The notes under the pieces: generated by a model
What the model was told of the DNA's origin: nothing
Database searches by the model: none
What the model saw: the letters and a program-made list of their open reading frames with translations, nothing else
Part shown: positions 1 to 8,608 of the stretch, piece by piece
Numbering within the stretch: position 1 is the stretch's first letter
How the letters are laid out: every line of letters begins with the position of its first letter
NCBI GenBank assembly: GCA_021324635.1
Contig: JAJPIS010000057.1
Span: 1 to 48,328 of the forward strand
Direction: 5' to 3'
Length of the DNA: 48,328 bases
Source of the DNA: Gemmatimonadota bacterium
GTDB lineage: Bacteria; Gemmatimonadota; Gemmatimonadetes; Gemmatimonadales; Gemmatimonadaceae
Made by a program: the position numbers and the translations under genes

Positions 1-255
1 CAGGGATGAGTCACGGTGAGGTTCGACACATCTGGGCGTCGAGCCCACGTGGATTGGCAAACACCGTTCCACGTCCCCGGGTTCCACATCCGCGAGCGTT
101 GGGGCGGCCACCGGCCGGTCGAGCTGTTCACACGGCCCTGGCGCTTGGCCGATTTGTGACGGTCGCGCGGCGTGGCGTGGGCGGCCGAGTGGCGGACCCG
201 CACTCTTCTTGCGTCGGGGACCAGCGCGCGTCCGTCCACTTTCGCCGAGGATCCG

Positions 256-768
256 ATGCCGAACCAGCCGCGGGCCGACGAGGCGTCCGCCCGCCAACAG
301 CTCATCGACGGGCTCCAGGGCGACCTCGCCCGTGAGTACAAGGCGATCATCCAGTACGTGATCTTCAGCCAGACGCTCGATACGGCGCGCTACATGAACA
401 TCGCCGATCAGCTCGCCGAGCATGCGCACCAGGAGCTGAATCACGCGCTCGCCGTGTCCCGCCAGCTCGACTACCTCGGCGCCTACCCCGTCCACGAGCC
501 GGCGGCGGTCGAGGTGTCGGAGGAGAACGAGGGGATGCTGTGGGCGGACCTGCGCGCCGAGGACGACACGATTCGCAACTATCGTGAGCGGATCCGTCAG
601 GCCGAGGCGTTGGGGGAAGTGGCGATGGCCGAGATCCTGAAAGGGATCGTGCGCGAGGAGCAGGACCATCAGATCGACCTCGCGACCGCGCTCGGCGTCG
701 TTCCGGACGATCGCGTGCGCAAGGAGCGGGGGCCGTCGAGCGGCTCGGGCGCGAAGGCCAGGCGGTAG
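256..768 (+). CDS. Ferritin-like (bacterioferritin-type) di-iron protein
   Basis: A 170-residue four-helix-bundle protein of the ferritin/bacterioferritin superfamily, probably cytosolic and active in iron oxidation, storage or peroxide handling. Visible ligand-type residues are Glu27 in LAREYKAIIQY, the Glu60-x-x-His63 pair in HQELNHA, acidic residues 102-104 and the second Glu-x-x-His (135-138) in REEQDHQ. The tail after about residue 153 is short, basic and Ser/Gly-rich. The start at 256 is chosen because GAGGA lies four bases upstream and the family match begins just after it; a longer in-frame reading from 172 adds unrelated residues. No haem-ligand Met can be assigned with confidence, so bacterioferritin versus a Dps-like or rubrerythrin-like role is open. 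Confidence 0.85.
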   Translation: MPNQPRADEASARQQLIDGLQGDLAREYKAIIQYVIFSQTLDTARYMNIADQLAEHAHQELNHALAVSRQLDYLGAYPVHEPAAVEVSEENEGMLWADLRAEDDTIRNYRERIRQAEALGEVAMAEILKGIVREEQDHQIDLATALGVVPDDRVRKERGPSSGSGAKARR

Positions 769-880
769 TCGCGATCGGCTGCCGCCTCCGTGGTGACGGC
801 GGTAGCGGGTCGGTCTCCGAACAGCCGGACACGCCGAGAGGCAGTCGCGAGCGGCGGCTGCACGACGCTACTCTTCACGG

Positions 881-1630
881 ATGACCCCGTGGGTGCGGCG
901 ACTGCTCGTCGCCAACGTCGTCGTATTCTTTCTCCAGCAGACGGTCCCGTCGACGACGATCGCGCTGGCGTTCGTGCCGGCGCTCGTGCTCGTCCGCCCG
1001 TGGACGATCGTCACCTACATGTTCCTCCACGGGTCGTTCTGGCACATCCTGTTCAACATGCTGGCGCTCTACTGGTTTGGTCCGCGTGTCGAGGAGCGGC
1101 TCGGCGGGCGTCAGTTCCTGGCGCTCTACTTCGTGAGCGGAATCGCCGGGGCGCTGTTCTCGCTCCTGACCTCGGCGGCCGCGATCATCGGCGCCTCGGG
1201 GGCGATCATGGGCGTGATGGTCGCCTTCGCGCGCTACTGGCCGCGCGAGCGCCTCTACATCTGGGGCGCCGTGCCCGTCGAAGCGTGGCTGCTGGTGCTG
1301 ATCTACGTCCTGCTCGACCTCGGCGGGTTCGGCGCCGGGATCGCGCACTTCGCGCACCTGGGCGGTGCCGGAGCGGGGTTCCTCTACTTGCGCCTGACGG
1401 AGCTGCTCTCGCCGGCCCGGCGCTGGCGGCGGAAGCTCGAGGTGCGGCCCCCGGCTCCCGCGTTCGCCGACGGCGAGCAGCTCCGGCGCTGGCGTGACAT
1501 CCGCCTGGACGACCTGCACCCGATCAACCGCGACGAGGTCGTCCGCCTGCTCGGCAAGGTGCAGCACACCGGGACGAAGAGCCTGACGCCCGACGAGCGC
1601 GCGACGCTCGACCGGTTCGCCTCGAAATAG
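881..1630 (+). CDS. Rhomboid family intramembrane serine protease
   Basis: A 249-residue polytopic membrane protein with the rhomboid core. The catalytic serine is Ser106 in GASGAIMG and the catalytic histidine is His159 in AHFAHLGG. The oxyanion-type residues sit in HILFN (His55, Asn59) after the WR-like loop. About six hydrophobic segments fill residues 5-170; the remaining 80 residues form a charged cytosolic tail. Rhomboids cleave transmembrane substrates within the lipid bilayer; the substrate here is unknown. The first ATG is used, giving an N-terminus typical of compact bacterial rhomboids. Downstream lies a repeat-rich gap shared convergently with the next gene. Confidence 0.9.
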   Translation: MTPWVRRLLVANVVVFFLQQTVPSTTIALAFVPALVLVRPWTIVTYMFLHGSFWHILFNMLALYWFGPRVEERLGGRQFLALYFVSGIAGALFSLLTSAAAIIGASGAIMGVMVAFARYWPRERLYIWGAVPVEAWLLVLIYVLLDLGGFGAGIAHFAHLGGAGAGFLYLRLTELLSPARRWRRKLEVRPPAPAFADGEQLRRWRDIRLDDLHPINRDEVVRLLGKVQHTGTKSLTPDERATLDRFASK

Positions 1631-1743
1631 GGGCGGCCTGGCGGTCGCCCGCTGATCGCAATCCACATGGATGCCCGGCCCGGCATTGCACGCGGCCCGG
1701 CGTTGGCGGAACGGCCCGCGGGACATGGCGAACGGCCAATGCC

Positions 1744-2172
1744 GGGCGGCATGAATGCCGGCCCCGCATTGGTGCGGGATGCGAATCGCGGGCGGCATGA
1801 ATGCCGCCCCTACGCGCGGGGCACGTTGGCCTGCGCCGCGACGACACCATCATCCCGCCCGCCGTTCCCGGTGCCGCGGGCATCCACGCCCCCACACGCG
1901 CGCTCGCACCGCCACGACGGGCTCACCATCGTGCCCGGTCGTTGCGTTCCCGGTACCAGGGGCAAATCGCGGAGCGATTTGCCCCTGGTACCATCCAACA
2001 AACCCCGTTCCTTCGGTTGCCGCGGGACGCGGGCGGCGGGACACGGCGAACGGCGGGCGGCATGAATGCCGCCCCTACGCGCGGGGGCGCGCGGTGCGGG
2101 CGGCGGGACACGGCGAACGGCGAACGGCGGGCGGCATGAATGCCGCCCCTACGCGCGGGGCGGCCTGGCGGC
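1744..2172 (-). repeat. Composite dispersed repeat, locus 1 (reverse orientation)
   Basis: This gap between convergent genes has no credible gene. It holds four copies of a near-perfect palindrome GGGCGGCATGAATGCCGCCC (1744-1764, degenerate on its right arm; 1790-1809; 2055-2074; 2129-2148), three followed by CTACGCGCGGG. Read on the minus strand, 2031 down to 1744 is collinear with 41852-42222: a CGCGTCCCGCGG module, a long hairpin, a conserved spacer ending near GTGGATGCCCGCGGCACCGG, then the palindromes. The last two palindromes lie in a direct duplication of period 74 bp. The block stops a few bases before the stop codon of the GlcG-like gene. Confidence 0.85.
1952..1992. repeat. Perfect 19-bp hairpin inside repeat locus 1
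   Basis: GGTACCAGGGGCAAATCGC at 1952-1970 is followed by a GGA loop and its exact reverse complement at 1974-1992. The pairing is perfect over 19 bp. A homologous 18-bp hairpin with the same GGA loop lies at 41890-41928. There is no T-tract, so it is not a classical intrinsic terminator. Confidence 0.9.
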
Positions 2173-2179
2173 CGCCCCG

Positions 2180-2695
2180 CTACGGCGACGACGTGCGCTG
2201 GCCGTGACCCAGGGCGTCGAGGCCGGCCTGGGCAATGATCTCGTCCTGGTCGGACGACATCCCGCTCACCCCGATCCCGCCGATCACCTTGCCATCGGCC
2301 GCGATCGGCAGCCCACCCGCGACCGGGACCACGCCGGCGAGCGCCACGAGCCCGGGGTTCCCTTTGACGGCATCGGCCAGCGCACGCGTGGGACGCTTGA
2401 AGCGGGCGGCCGCCCGGGCCTTGGCGATCGCCACGTCGAGACTGCCGGTCTGCACATCGTCGATCCGGTGGAAGAGGATCAACTCTCCGCCGACATCGAC
2501 GACCGCGATCGCCACCGTCCAGCCGCGCTTGTGCGCCTCCGATTCGGCGGCCGCGGCCATCGTCTTCGCCCCGTCGAGGCTGACGACCTTGGCATCGAGG
2601 AACTGCGCGCGGGCCGCCACGGGGCGGAGCGCCGCCACGGCGAGAAGCGACAGAGCGGCAGTCAGCGTGCGGTGACGGCGGGGCTGAAGGGACAT
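2180..2695 (-). CDS. Exported GlcG/HbpS-family (DUF336) heme-binding-like protein
   Basis: A 171-residue protein with an Arg-rich N-terminus and hydrophobic stretch ending in ARA (about residues 8-29), read as a Sec signal peptide; the mature part would be periplasmic. The rest matches the GlcG/HbpS family: an alternating AVVDVGGELILFHRIDD strand region, KARAAARFKRPT, then the glycine-rich GGLPIAADGKVIGGIGVSG and a SSDQDEIIAQAGL helix. Family members bind heme or small molecules or accompany glycolate and redox enzymes; the ligand here is unknown. The start at 2695 is chosen because it places the signal peptide at the N-terminus; the longer reading adds a Gly-rich artefact. Confidence 0.8.
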   Translation of the reverse strand: MSLQPRRHRTLTAALSLLAVAALRPVAARAQFLDAKVVSLDGAKTMAAAAESEAHKRGWTVAIAVVDVGGELILFHRIDDVQTGSLDVAIAKARAAARFKRPTRALADAVKGNPGLVALAGVVPVAGGLPIAADGKVIGGIGVSGMSSDQDEIIAQAGLDALGHGQRTSSP

Positions 2696-2843
2696 GTCGG
2701 GCGCTCGAGGACGGAAGAGGGAGAGGAGGTCCAACCAACCGCGAGCGCCCAAGCTACGCGGACCGCCCGGAAGCACGCCAGGGCGAGGCGCCGGTGGGGC
2801 GCCCCCGCCCCCGCCCCCACCCCCGTCCCGAGCGCGCACTCGG

Positions 2844-2963
2844 AGGTCCTTCGTCGGCGACGACCAACGTCGCCCCGCCCAGCGGGTAGGTGCGGAGCAG
2901 ATCGATGTGCAGCAGATCCTGACGCAGGTCGTTCCGGACCGCGAGCGGGGTCCAGCACATCAC
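2844..2963 (-). pseudogene. Relic of an ABC-exporter permease
   Basis: A 40-codon island in an otherwise non-coding 560-bp gap. On the minus strand it reads VRNDLRQDLLHIDLLRTYPL followed by GGATLVVADE. From memory this resembles the region of putative ABC-exporter permeases where the chain reads roughly NDLR-DLL-DLLRTYPLRG. Flanking codons in the same frame are low-complexity Gly/Arg/Pro with no homologous continuation. It is called as a decayed fragment; a chance resemblance is possible. Confidence 0.4.
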
Positions 2964-3149
2964 CCCCCGATTGGGCTCCCGGCCCGGGCGCGGAGCGGGA
3001 GGGGCACTGCACCGCCCGGAGGGTGCATCCGAGCCGGGCCCCACCGGAACCCGAGCGGGCGAGGTAGCACTCGACCGTCCGGTCCTCGCGACTCATGCGC
3101 CGGAGACAACGGACCGAGGACCGCCTGTCCGGGACAGACCCCTATCGTG

Positions 3150-3179
3150 TTGCGGCTAGACGACCGGTCGTCTTATAAT
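3150..3179 (+). promoter_or_regulatory. Promoter with TetR-type operator upstream of the TetR-thiolase operon
   Basis: A consensus -10 TATAAT (3174-3179) lies 18 bp after a -35-like TTGCGG (3150-3155). The spacer holds the perfect 16-bp palindrome AGACGACCGGTCGTCT (3158-3173), abutting the -10. NemR-like repressors recognise GACCGGTC-cored palindromes, so autorepression of the downstream gene is the likely logic. The 5' leader would be about 70 nt. Confidence 0.75.
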
Positions 3180-3257
3180 ACGTAGCACCCGTGGGCTGTA
3201 TTACGCCGCGGCGGGCCGCACGCGTGCGCGACCAGCTCGGTCCACGAGGGTCACCGT

Positions 3258-3952
3258 ATGGCCGAGAGCACAACACGTATCCCGCCGGCTGGCGCCCCGC
3301 CGCCGGCGTCCCGGCCCGGGCGCCCGGGGCGGCCCGGAGGGCCCGAGCGGCGCGGGCGGGGGCGGCCGGCGGGCTCCGGCGTGCGCGAGCGCCTGATCGA
3401 CGCGGGACTCCGGGTGATCTATCGCGCGGGATACACGGGCGCCGGGATCAGCGACGTGGTCGCCGGGGCCGGGGTTCCCAAAGGGTCGTTCTACAACTAT
3501 TTCGATAGCAAGGAGGCGTTCGCGGCAGCGGTCGTCGACCGGTTCGCCGATTGGAACCTGGGGCGACTCGTGGCTGCGCTGGGCGATCGGCGGCGGACGC
3601 CGCTCACCCGGCTGCGGACGTACTTCGCCGAGCGACGGCGGGCGCTGGCGGAACATGGGCACGGCCGCGGGTGTCTGCTCGCCAACCTGGGGGCCGAGAC
3701 GGCGGATGTCGTCGGCGTCGTCCGCGAGCGGCTCGCGGCCCGCTTCGCGGAGTGGCAGCGGGTCGTCGCCGGCTGCCTCCGTGAGGCCCGGGAGCTGGGC
3801 GAGCTCTCGCCGGCCGCCGACGTCGATGCCCTCGCCGCGTTCGTGATCCACAGTTGGGAGGGCGCGCTGATCCGGATGAAGGTCGATCGGTCGGCCGCCC
3901 CGCTCGCGACGTTCGATCACTTCGTGTTCGACGTGCTTCTCACCGAGAGCAG

Positions 3953-3956
<4 letters not shown>
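3258..3956 (+). CDS. TetR/AcrR-family repressor, NemR/AcuR-like
   Basis: A 232-residue regulator. After a disordered Pro/Gly/Arg N-terminus (1-40) comes the TetR helix-turn-helix (about 42-90), with the diagnostic [17 protein letters not shown] at 72-88. The ligand domain contains [12 protein letters not shown] with Cys139, aligning with the redox-active cysteine region of NemR-type repressors; electrophile sensing is therefore an inference. A perfect palindrome overlaps the promoter (3158-3173). The stop codon overlaps the start of the thiolase by 4 bp (ATGA), so the two are translationally coupled and the thiolase is the probable regulated target. Confidence 0.88.
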
Positions 3957-5194
<1,238 letters not shown>

Positions 5195-5295
5195 CGTCCA
5201 CCGCGCGTGGACAGGAGCACGACGGCGACGACGGTGAGCGGACCGCCCGGGTCCGGCGGTGCCGGGGCCGCCGGGGGCCGAGCGCGCGGGCCCGC

Positions 5296-6522
5296 ATGAC
5301 CGCGGAACAGACGCGGGCCGCCGCGGTGCCACGCCCATCGATCGCCCGGGGCATCCTCGCCCCGGGGAGCGCGATGCGCTTCGTCGTGCTGCTCGGCGTC
5401 GTCAGCCTGTTCGCCGACATGACGTACGAGGGCGCACGAAGCGTCGTCGGCCCGTTCATGGCGGTGCTCGGCGCGGGCGCGGTCGTCGTCGGCACCGTGA
5501 GCGGCGCGGGAGAGCTGATCGGTTACGTGCTCCGACTGCCGGCCGGCTACACGGCCGACCGCACGCACCGCTACTGGCCGATCACGATCGCCGGCTACGC
5601 CATCAATCTCGTCTCCGTCCCGCTGCTCGCGCTGGCCGGGAGCTGGCCGGTCGCGGCAGCCCTCATCATTCTCGAGCGCGCCGGCCGCGCGGTCCGCAAG
5701 CCGGCGAGCGACGCCATGCTGTCGCACGCCGCATCGGCGATGGGACGTGGATGGGGGTTCGGGCTGCGCGAGGCGATGGATCAGACGGGGGCCGTGCTCG
5801 GGCCGCTCATCGTGGCGCTCCTTCTGGCGCGTCACGACTCGTACGGCACGGCGTTCGGCCTGCTCGCCATCCCGGCGGTGCTGGCGCTGCTCGCGCTGCT
5901 CGTCGCCCGCGCGGCGTATCCGCACCCGGAGTCGCTCGCGGTCAAGCGGCCGGTCCTCGGCGAGACCGCCGGCATCCCGCGGGCGTTCTGGCTGTACCTC
6001 GTGGCCGGCGCGTTCCTCGCTGCCGGGACGGTCGACTTCCCGCTCGCGGCCTACCACTTCGCCCGCGGCGGGACGGTGCCGGCGGCCCGGATCCCACTCC
6101 TGTACGCGGTCGCGATGGCAGCCGCCGCCCTGTCGGCGCCGGCGATCGGGCGACTCTACGATCGCCTGGGGCTGACGATCGTCGCCGCCGCGAGCCTCGT
6201 TCCCGCCGTCGCCGCCCCCCTGCTCTTCCTGGGCGGCCCGACGAGCGCCGCTGTCGGCGTCGCCCTCTGGGGCGTCGGGATGGGCACGCAGGACGCGACC
6301 GTCCGGGCCGCGATCGGAGATCTCACCCCCGCGCACCGTCGGGCGAGCGCGTACGGTGTGTTCGATTTCACCTTCGGCGCATCGTGGTTCGCCGGCAGCG
6401 CGCTCATGGGGCTCCTCTACGGCCGTGCGCCGCTCGCCCTGGTGGCGTTCTCCGTCGCGGCCCAGTTGGTCGCCGTCGGCCTGCTCGCGGCCGCCGCCTG
6501 GTCGCGGCGCCAGGGCGGGTGA
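5296..6522 (+). CDS. MFS transporter
   Basis: A 408-residue protein with about 12 hydrophobic segments from residue 20 to the end. The MFS loop after TM2 reads GYTADRTHRYWP, followed by a helix with ERAGRAVRKPASDAMLS. The C-terminal half has a matching RLYDRLG loop. Substrate cannot be assigned; the family covers drug and metabolite efflux. The start at 5296 is the first ATG before the hydrophobic core. Its stop overlaps the GTG of the following gene (GTGA, 4 bp), so the two are probably one transcript. Confidence 0.85.
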   Translation: MTAEQTRAAAVPRPSIARGILAPGSAMRFVVLLGVVSLFADMTYEGARSVVGPFMAVLGAGAVVVGTVSGAGELIGYVLRLPAGYTADRTHRYWPITIAGYAINLVSVPLLALAGSWPVAAALIILERAGRAVRKPASDAMLSHAASAMGRGWGFGLREAMDQTGAVLGPLIVALLLARHDSYGTAFGLLAIPAVLALLALLVARAAYPHPESLAVKRPVLGETAGIPRAFWLYLVAGAFLAAGTVDFPLAAYHFARGGTVPAARIPLLYAVAMAAAALSAPAIGRLYDRLGLTIVAAASLVPAVAAPLLFLGGPTSAAVGVALWGVGMGTQDATVRAAIGDLTPAHRRASAYGVFDFTFGASWFAGSALMGLLYGRAPLALVAFSVAAQLVAVGLLAAAAWSRRQGG

Positions 6523-7964
6523 CGCCTCTCCGCGCGCGCCGCGTCGCGACGTTCACCGCGACGCTGACGGCGACGCTGACGGCGACGCTGGTGGCGCTCG
6601 ACGCGTGCGCGTACCGGGCGCCGGCGCAGACTCCGCCAGCGGCAGGCCCGCGCGCGGGCGTCCGCGTCGCGCTCCTCACCAAGCCGGTCTCGTTCCAGAT
6701 CCTCGAGGACTACGACGCGGGCGACGACCTCCACGACGTGGCCCGGGATTTCGCCCTCTTCCGCGACCTGGGCGTCACGACCTGGCGGGGCGGCATCAGT
6801 TGGCTGGAGGTCGAGCCCGCGCGCGGACAGTTCCAGCTCGGCTGGATCGACCGCTTCGCCGCGCTCGCCGCCGACTCGGGGATCACCCTCCGGCCGTATG
6901 TCGCGTACACGCCCGCCTGGGCGGTGACGCCGGACGGCGCGGGGGCGACCGCGGGGGCGACGGCCGGCCCGGCGGCGCCGACCGGCGAGACGTGGCACGA
7001 TCCTCCGCGTCGCCTCGCCGACTGGACCGCCTTCGTCGATACGCTCGCGCGGACGCTCGGGCGCCATCCGAATGTGCGCTCGATCGAGATCTACAACGAG
7101 GAGAACACGACCCAGTGGTGGAGCGGCTCGGCGGCCGCCTACGACTCCGTGCTCGCGGCCGCCGCGACAACGATCCGCCGCGTAGCGCCTCGGCTCCAGG
7201 TGATCCTGGGCGGGATGGTCTGGCCGGACTCGGCGTGGACGGTGCGGGCCTGTCGATCGACGCGGGTCGACATCGTGCCCTTTCACGCCTATCCGGAGAC
7301 CTGGACGCCGGATTCGGTCACCCTCGAGACGTACCTGCACGACTTCGGCTACGCGCGCTTCCTCCCCGCCGAGCGCACGTCGTGCGCCGGGGCGCCGGTC
7401 TGGATCAACGAGACGGGGTTCGCGACGCTGCCGGGGAAGACCGAGCAGGACCAGGCCCGATGGTGGGCGCGCGCGGTGGCGACGTTTCTCGCCGAGCCGG
7501 CGGTGCAGGAGATCGGCATCTACGAGATCAAGGATCTGCGATCGTCCGCGCCCGCGATCGGGGGCGCGCCCAACTATCACCTGGGCATCACGTACGCCGA
7601 TCGACGGAAGAAGCTGGCGTTCGAGACGCTCCGGACCCTCGTGCGGCTGCTCGGGACGACGACGCTGACGCTCGGCGACCCGCAGCTCGACGTCACGGTG
7701 CGCTCGGGGCCAGAGCCGGAGGGGCGCCGCATGGACGGGCCGCAGGTCCATGTCTTCCTGCGCCCCGACGGGCGGCAGGTGGTCATCGCGTGGGACAGGG
7801 CGGGGCCGGTGGTCCTGGACCTGCGGCTCCCCCGCGCCGGTCGCACCGCGCGAAGTTTCGCCCTCGACGGGACGAGCACGTCGCTGTCGGGTCTGGCCGG
7901 TCGTGCACTGCGCGGTCTCGCCATCGGCGCGGGCGAGGTGCGCGTGGTCGAGGTCGACCCCTGA
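6519..7964 (+). CDS. Exported glycoside hydrolase-like protein (clan GH-A fold)
   Basis: A 481-residue protein starting at GTG and overlapping the upstream stop by 4 bp. The N-terminus is hydrophobic and ends in LDAC (Cys30), an imperfect lipobox. Residues 48-390 look like a TIM-barrel glycosidase of clan A: the acid/base candidate is Glu194 in IEIYNEENTTQWW and the nucleophile candidate is Glu298 in VWINETGF. A short beta-rich C-terminal part (about 395-481) follows. GH39 or GH5-like activity is plausible but the substrate is unknown. The signal-peptide region contains three 12-bp tandem repeats coding TATL. Confidence 0.75.
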   Translation: MTPLRARRVATFTATLTATLTATLVALDACAYRAPAQTPPAAGPRAGVRVALLTKPVSFQILEDYDAGDDLHDVARDFALFRDLGVTTWRGGISWLEVEPARGQFQLGWIDRFAALAADSGITLRPYVAYTPAWAVTPDGAGATAGATAGPAAPTGETWHDPPRRLADWTAFVDTLARTLGRHPNVRSIEIYNEENTTQWWSGSAAAYDSVLAAAATTIRRVAPRLQVILGGMVWPDSAWTVRACRSTRVDIVPFHAYPETWTPDSVTLETYLHDFGYARFLPAERTSCAGAPVWINETGFATLPGKTEQDQARWWARAVATFLAEPAVQEIGIYEIKDLRSSAPAIGGAPNYHLGITYADRRKKLAFETLRTLVRLLGTTTLTLGDPQLDVTVRSGPEPEGRRMDGPQVHVFLRPDGRQVVIAWDRAGPVVLDLRLPRAGRTARSFALDGTSTSLSGLAGRALRGLAIGAGEVRVVEVDP

Positions 7965-8056
7965 TGGTCCTGCTGGCCCTGCTGGCCCTGACGAGCCTCA
8001 TCACCCCGGCGACCCCGCTGCCTCGCCAGCCCGAGCGGCCGGCCGACGGCCCCGGA

Positions 8057-8512
8057 TCAGTCCCGGTAGGGTGAGTCTTCGTCCGAGCGGATGGCGGCGC
8101 TGAAGGCGCCGAGCGGGCCGGCGATCTCCTCGGCGAGCCCCACCAGCATGCCGCTCAGATGGTCGCCGTAGGCGAGGAGCCGCGCGGCGCGGGTCCGGTC
8201 AGCGAGCAGGAAGGCCAGTAGCGGCGTGTCCGCCTTGGCCGCGTTACACATGCGGCAAGCGAGCACGAGGTTGTCGCGGCGGTCGTACGCGAGCTGGCCG
8301 CGGCGCGGCGTGACGTGGTCGAGGGTCATCGACCGGGCAGCCCCGGTGCGTCCACAGTACGCGCAGACGGGTCCGTGGCGATCGAGGAGCCACTGGCGCG
8401 TGGCGGTATACGCCGCGCGGCCAGTCGGTTGCGACGTGAGGCGTGGCGGCGCCGACCGGGGGGCTCGAGCTCGCGAGCTGCGCCGCCGGCGGCGTGAAAC
8501 AGACTTTCTCAT
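8057..8512 (-). CDS. HNH endonuclease domain protein
   Basis: A 151-residue protein: a basic Arg/Ser-rich N-terminus (1-30), then an HNH domain with CAYCG (Cys50, Cys53), the catalytic LDHVTP (Asp65-His66), and the second zinc pair in CRMCN (Cys86, Cys89) followed by AAK. The C-terminal 50 residues are helical and unassigned. Such stand-alone HNH proteins are common; a DNA substrate is known for the fold but not for this protein. A TATCTT hexamer lies eight bases before the ATG on this strand and no Shine-Dalgarno is seen. Confidence 0.82.
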   Translation of the reverse strand: MRKSVSRRRRRSSRARAPRSAPPRLTSQPTGRAAYTATRQWLLDRHGPVCAYCGRTGAARSMTLDHVTPRRGQLAYDRRDNLVLACRMCNAAKADTPLLAFLLADRTRAARLLAYGDHLSGMLVGLAEEIAGPLGAFSAAIRSDEDSPYRD

Positions 8513-8608
8513 CCCGAGGAAAGATAGCGCCGACCGGACCCGTTCGCGGTAGCCGGCGGTCCTCCAGTTGCGTGGTGCAGCCCCATCGCAGCCAAGACGA
8601 GAGGCGAC

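Noticed and set aside
1744-2172. CRISPR array interpretation of the repeated palindromes
   Set aside because: Spacing is irregular, spacers are not unique, units vary, and no cas genes are present.
1667-2207. Plus-strand frames across repeat locus 1 containing repeated GRHECRPYARG-type peptides
   Set aside because: These peptides are translations of the palindromic repeats and recur in all frames; no gene features.
7964-8074. 36-codon hydrophobic frame (MVLLALLALTSLITP) overlapping the stop of the glycosidase gene
   Set aside because: It looks like an isolated signal peptide with a short Pro-rich tail and overlaps the HNH gene end; no ribosome site or family match, so it is not called as a gene.
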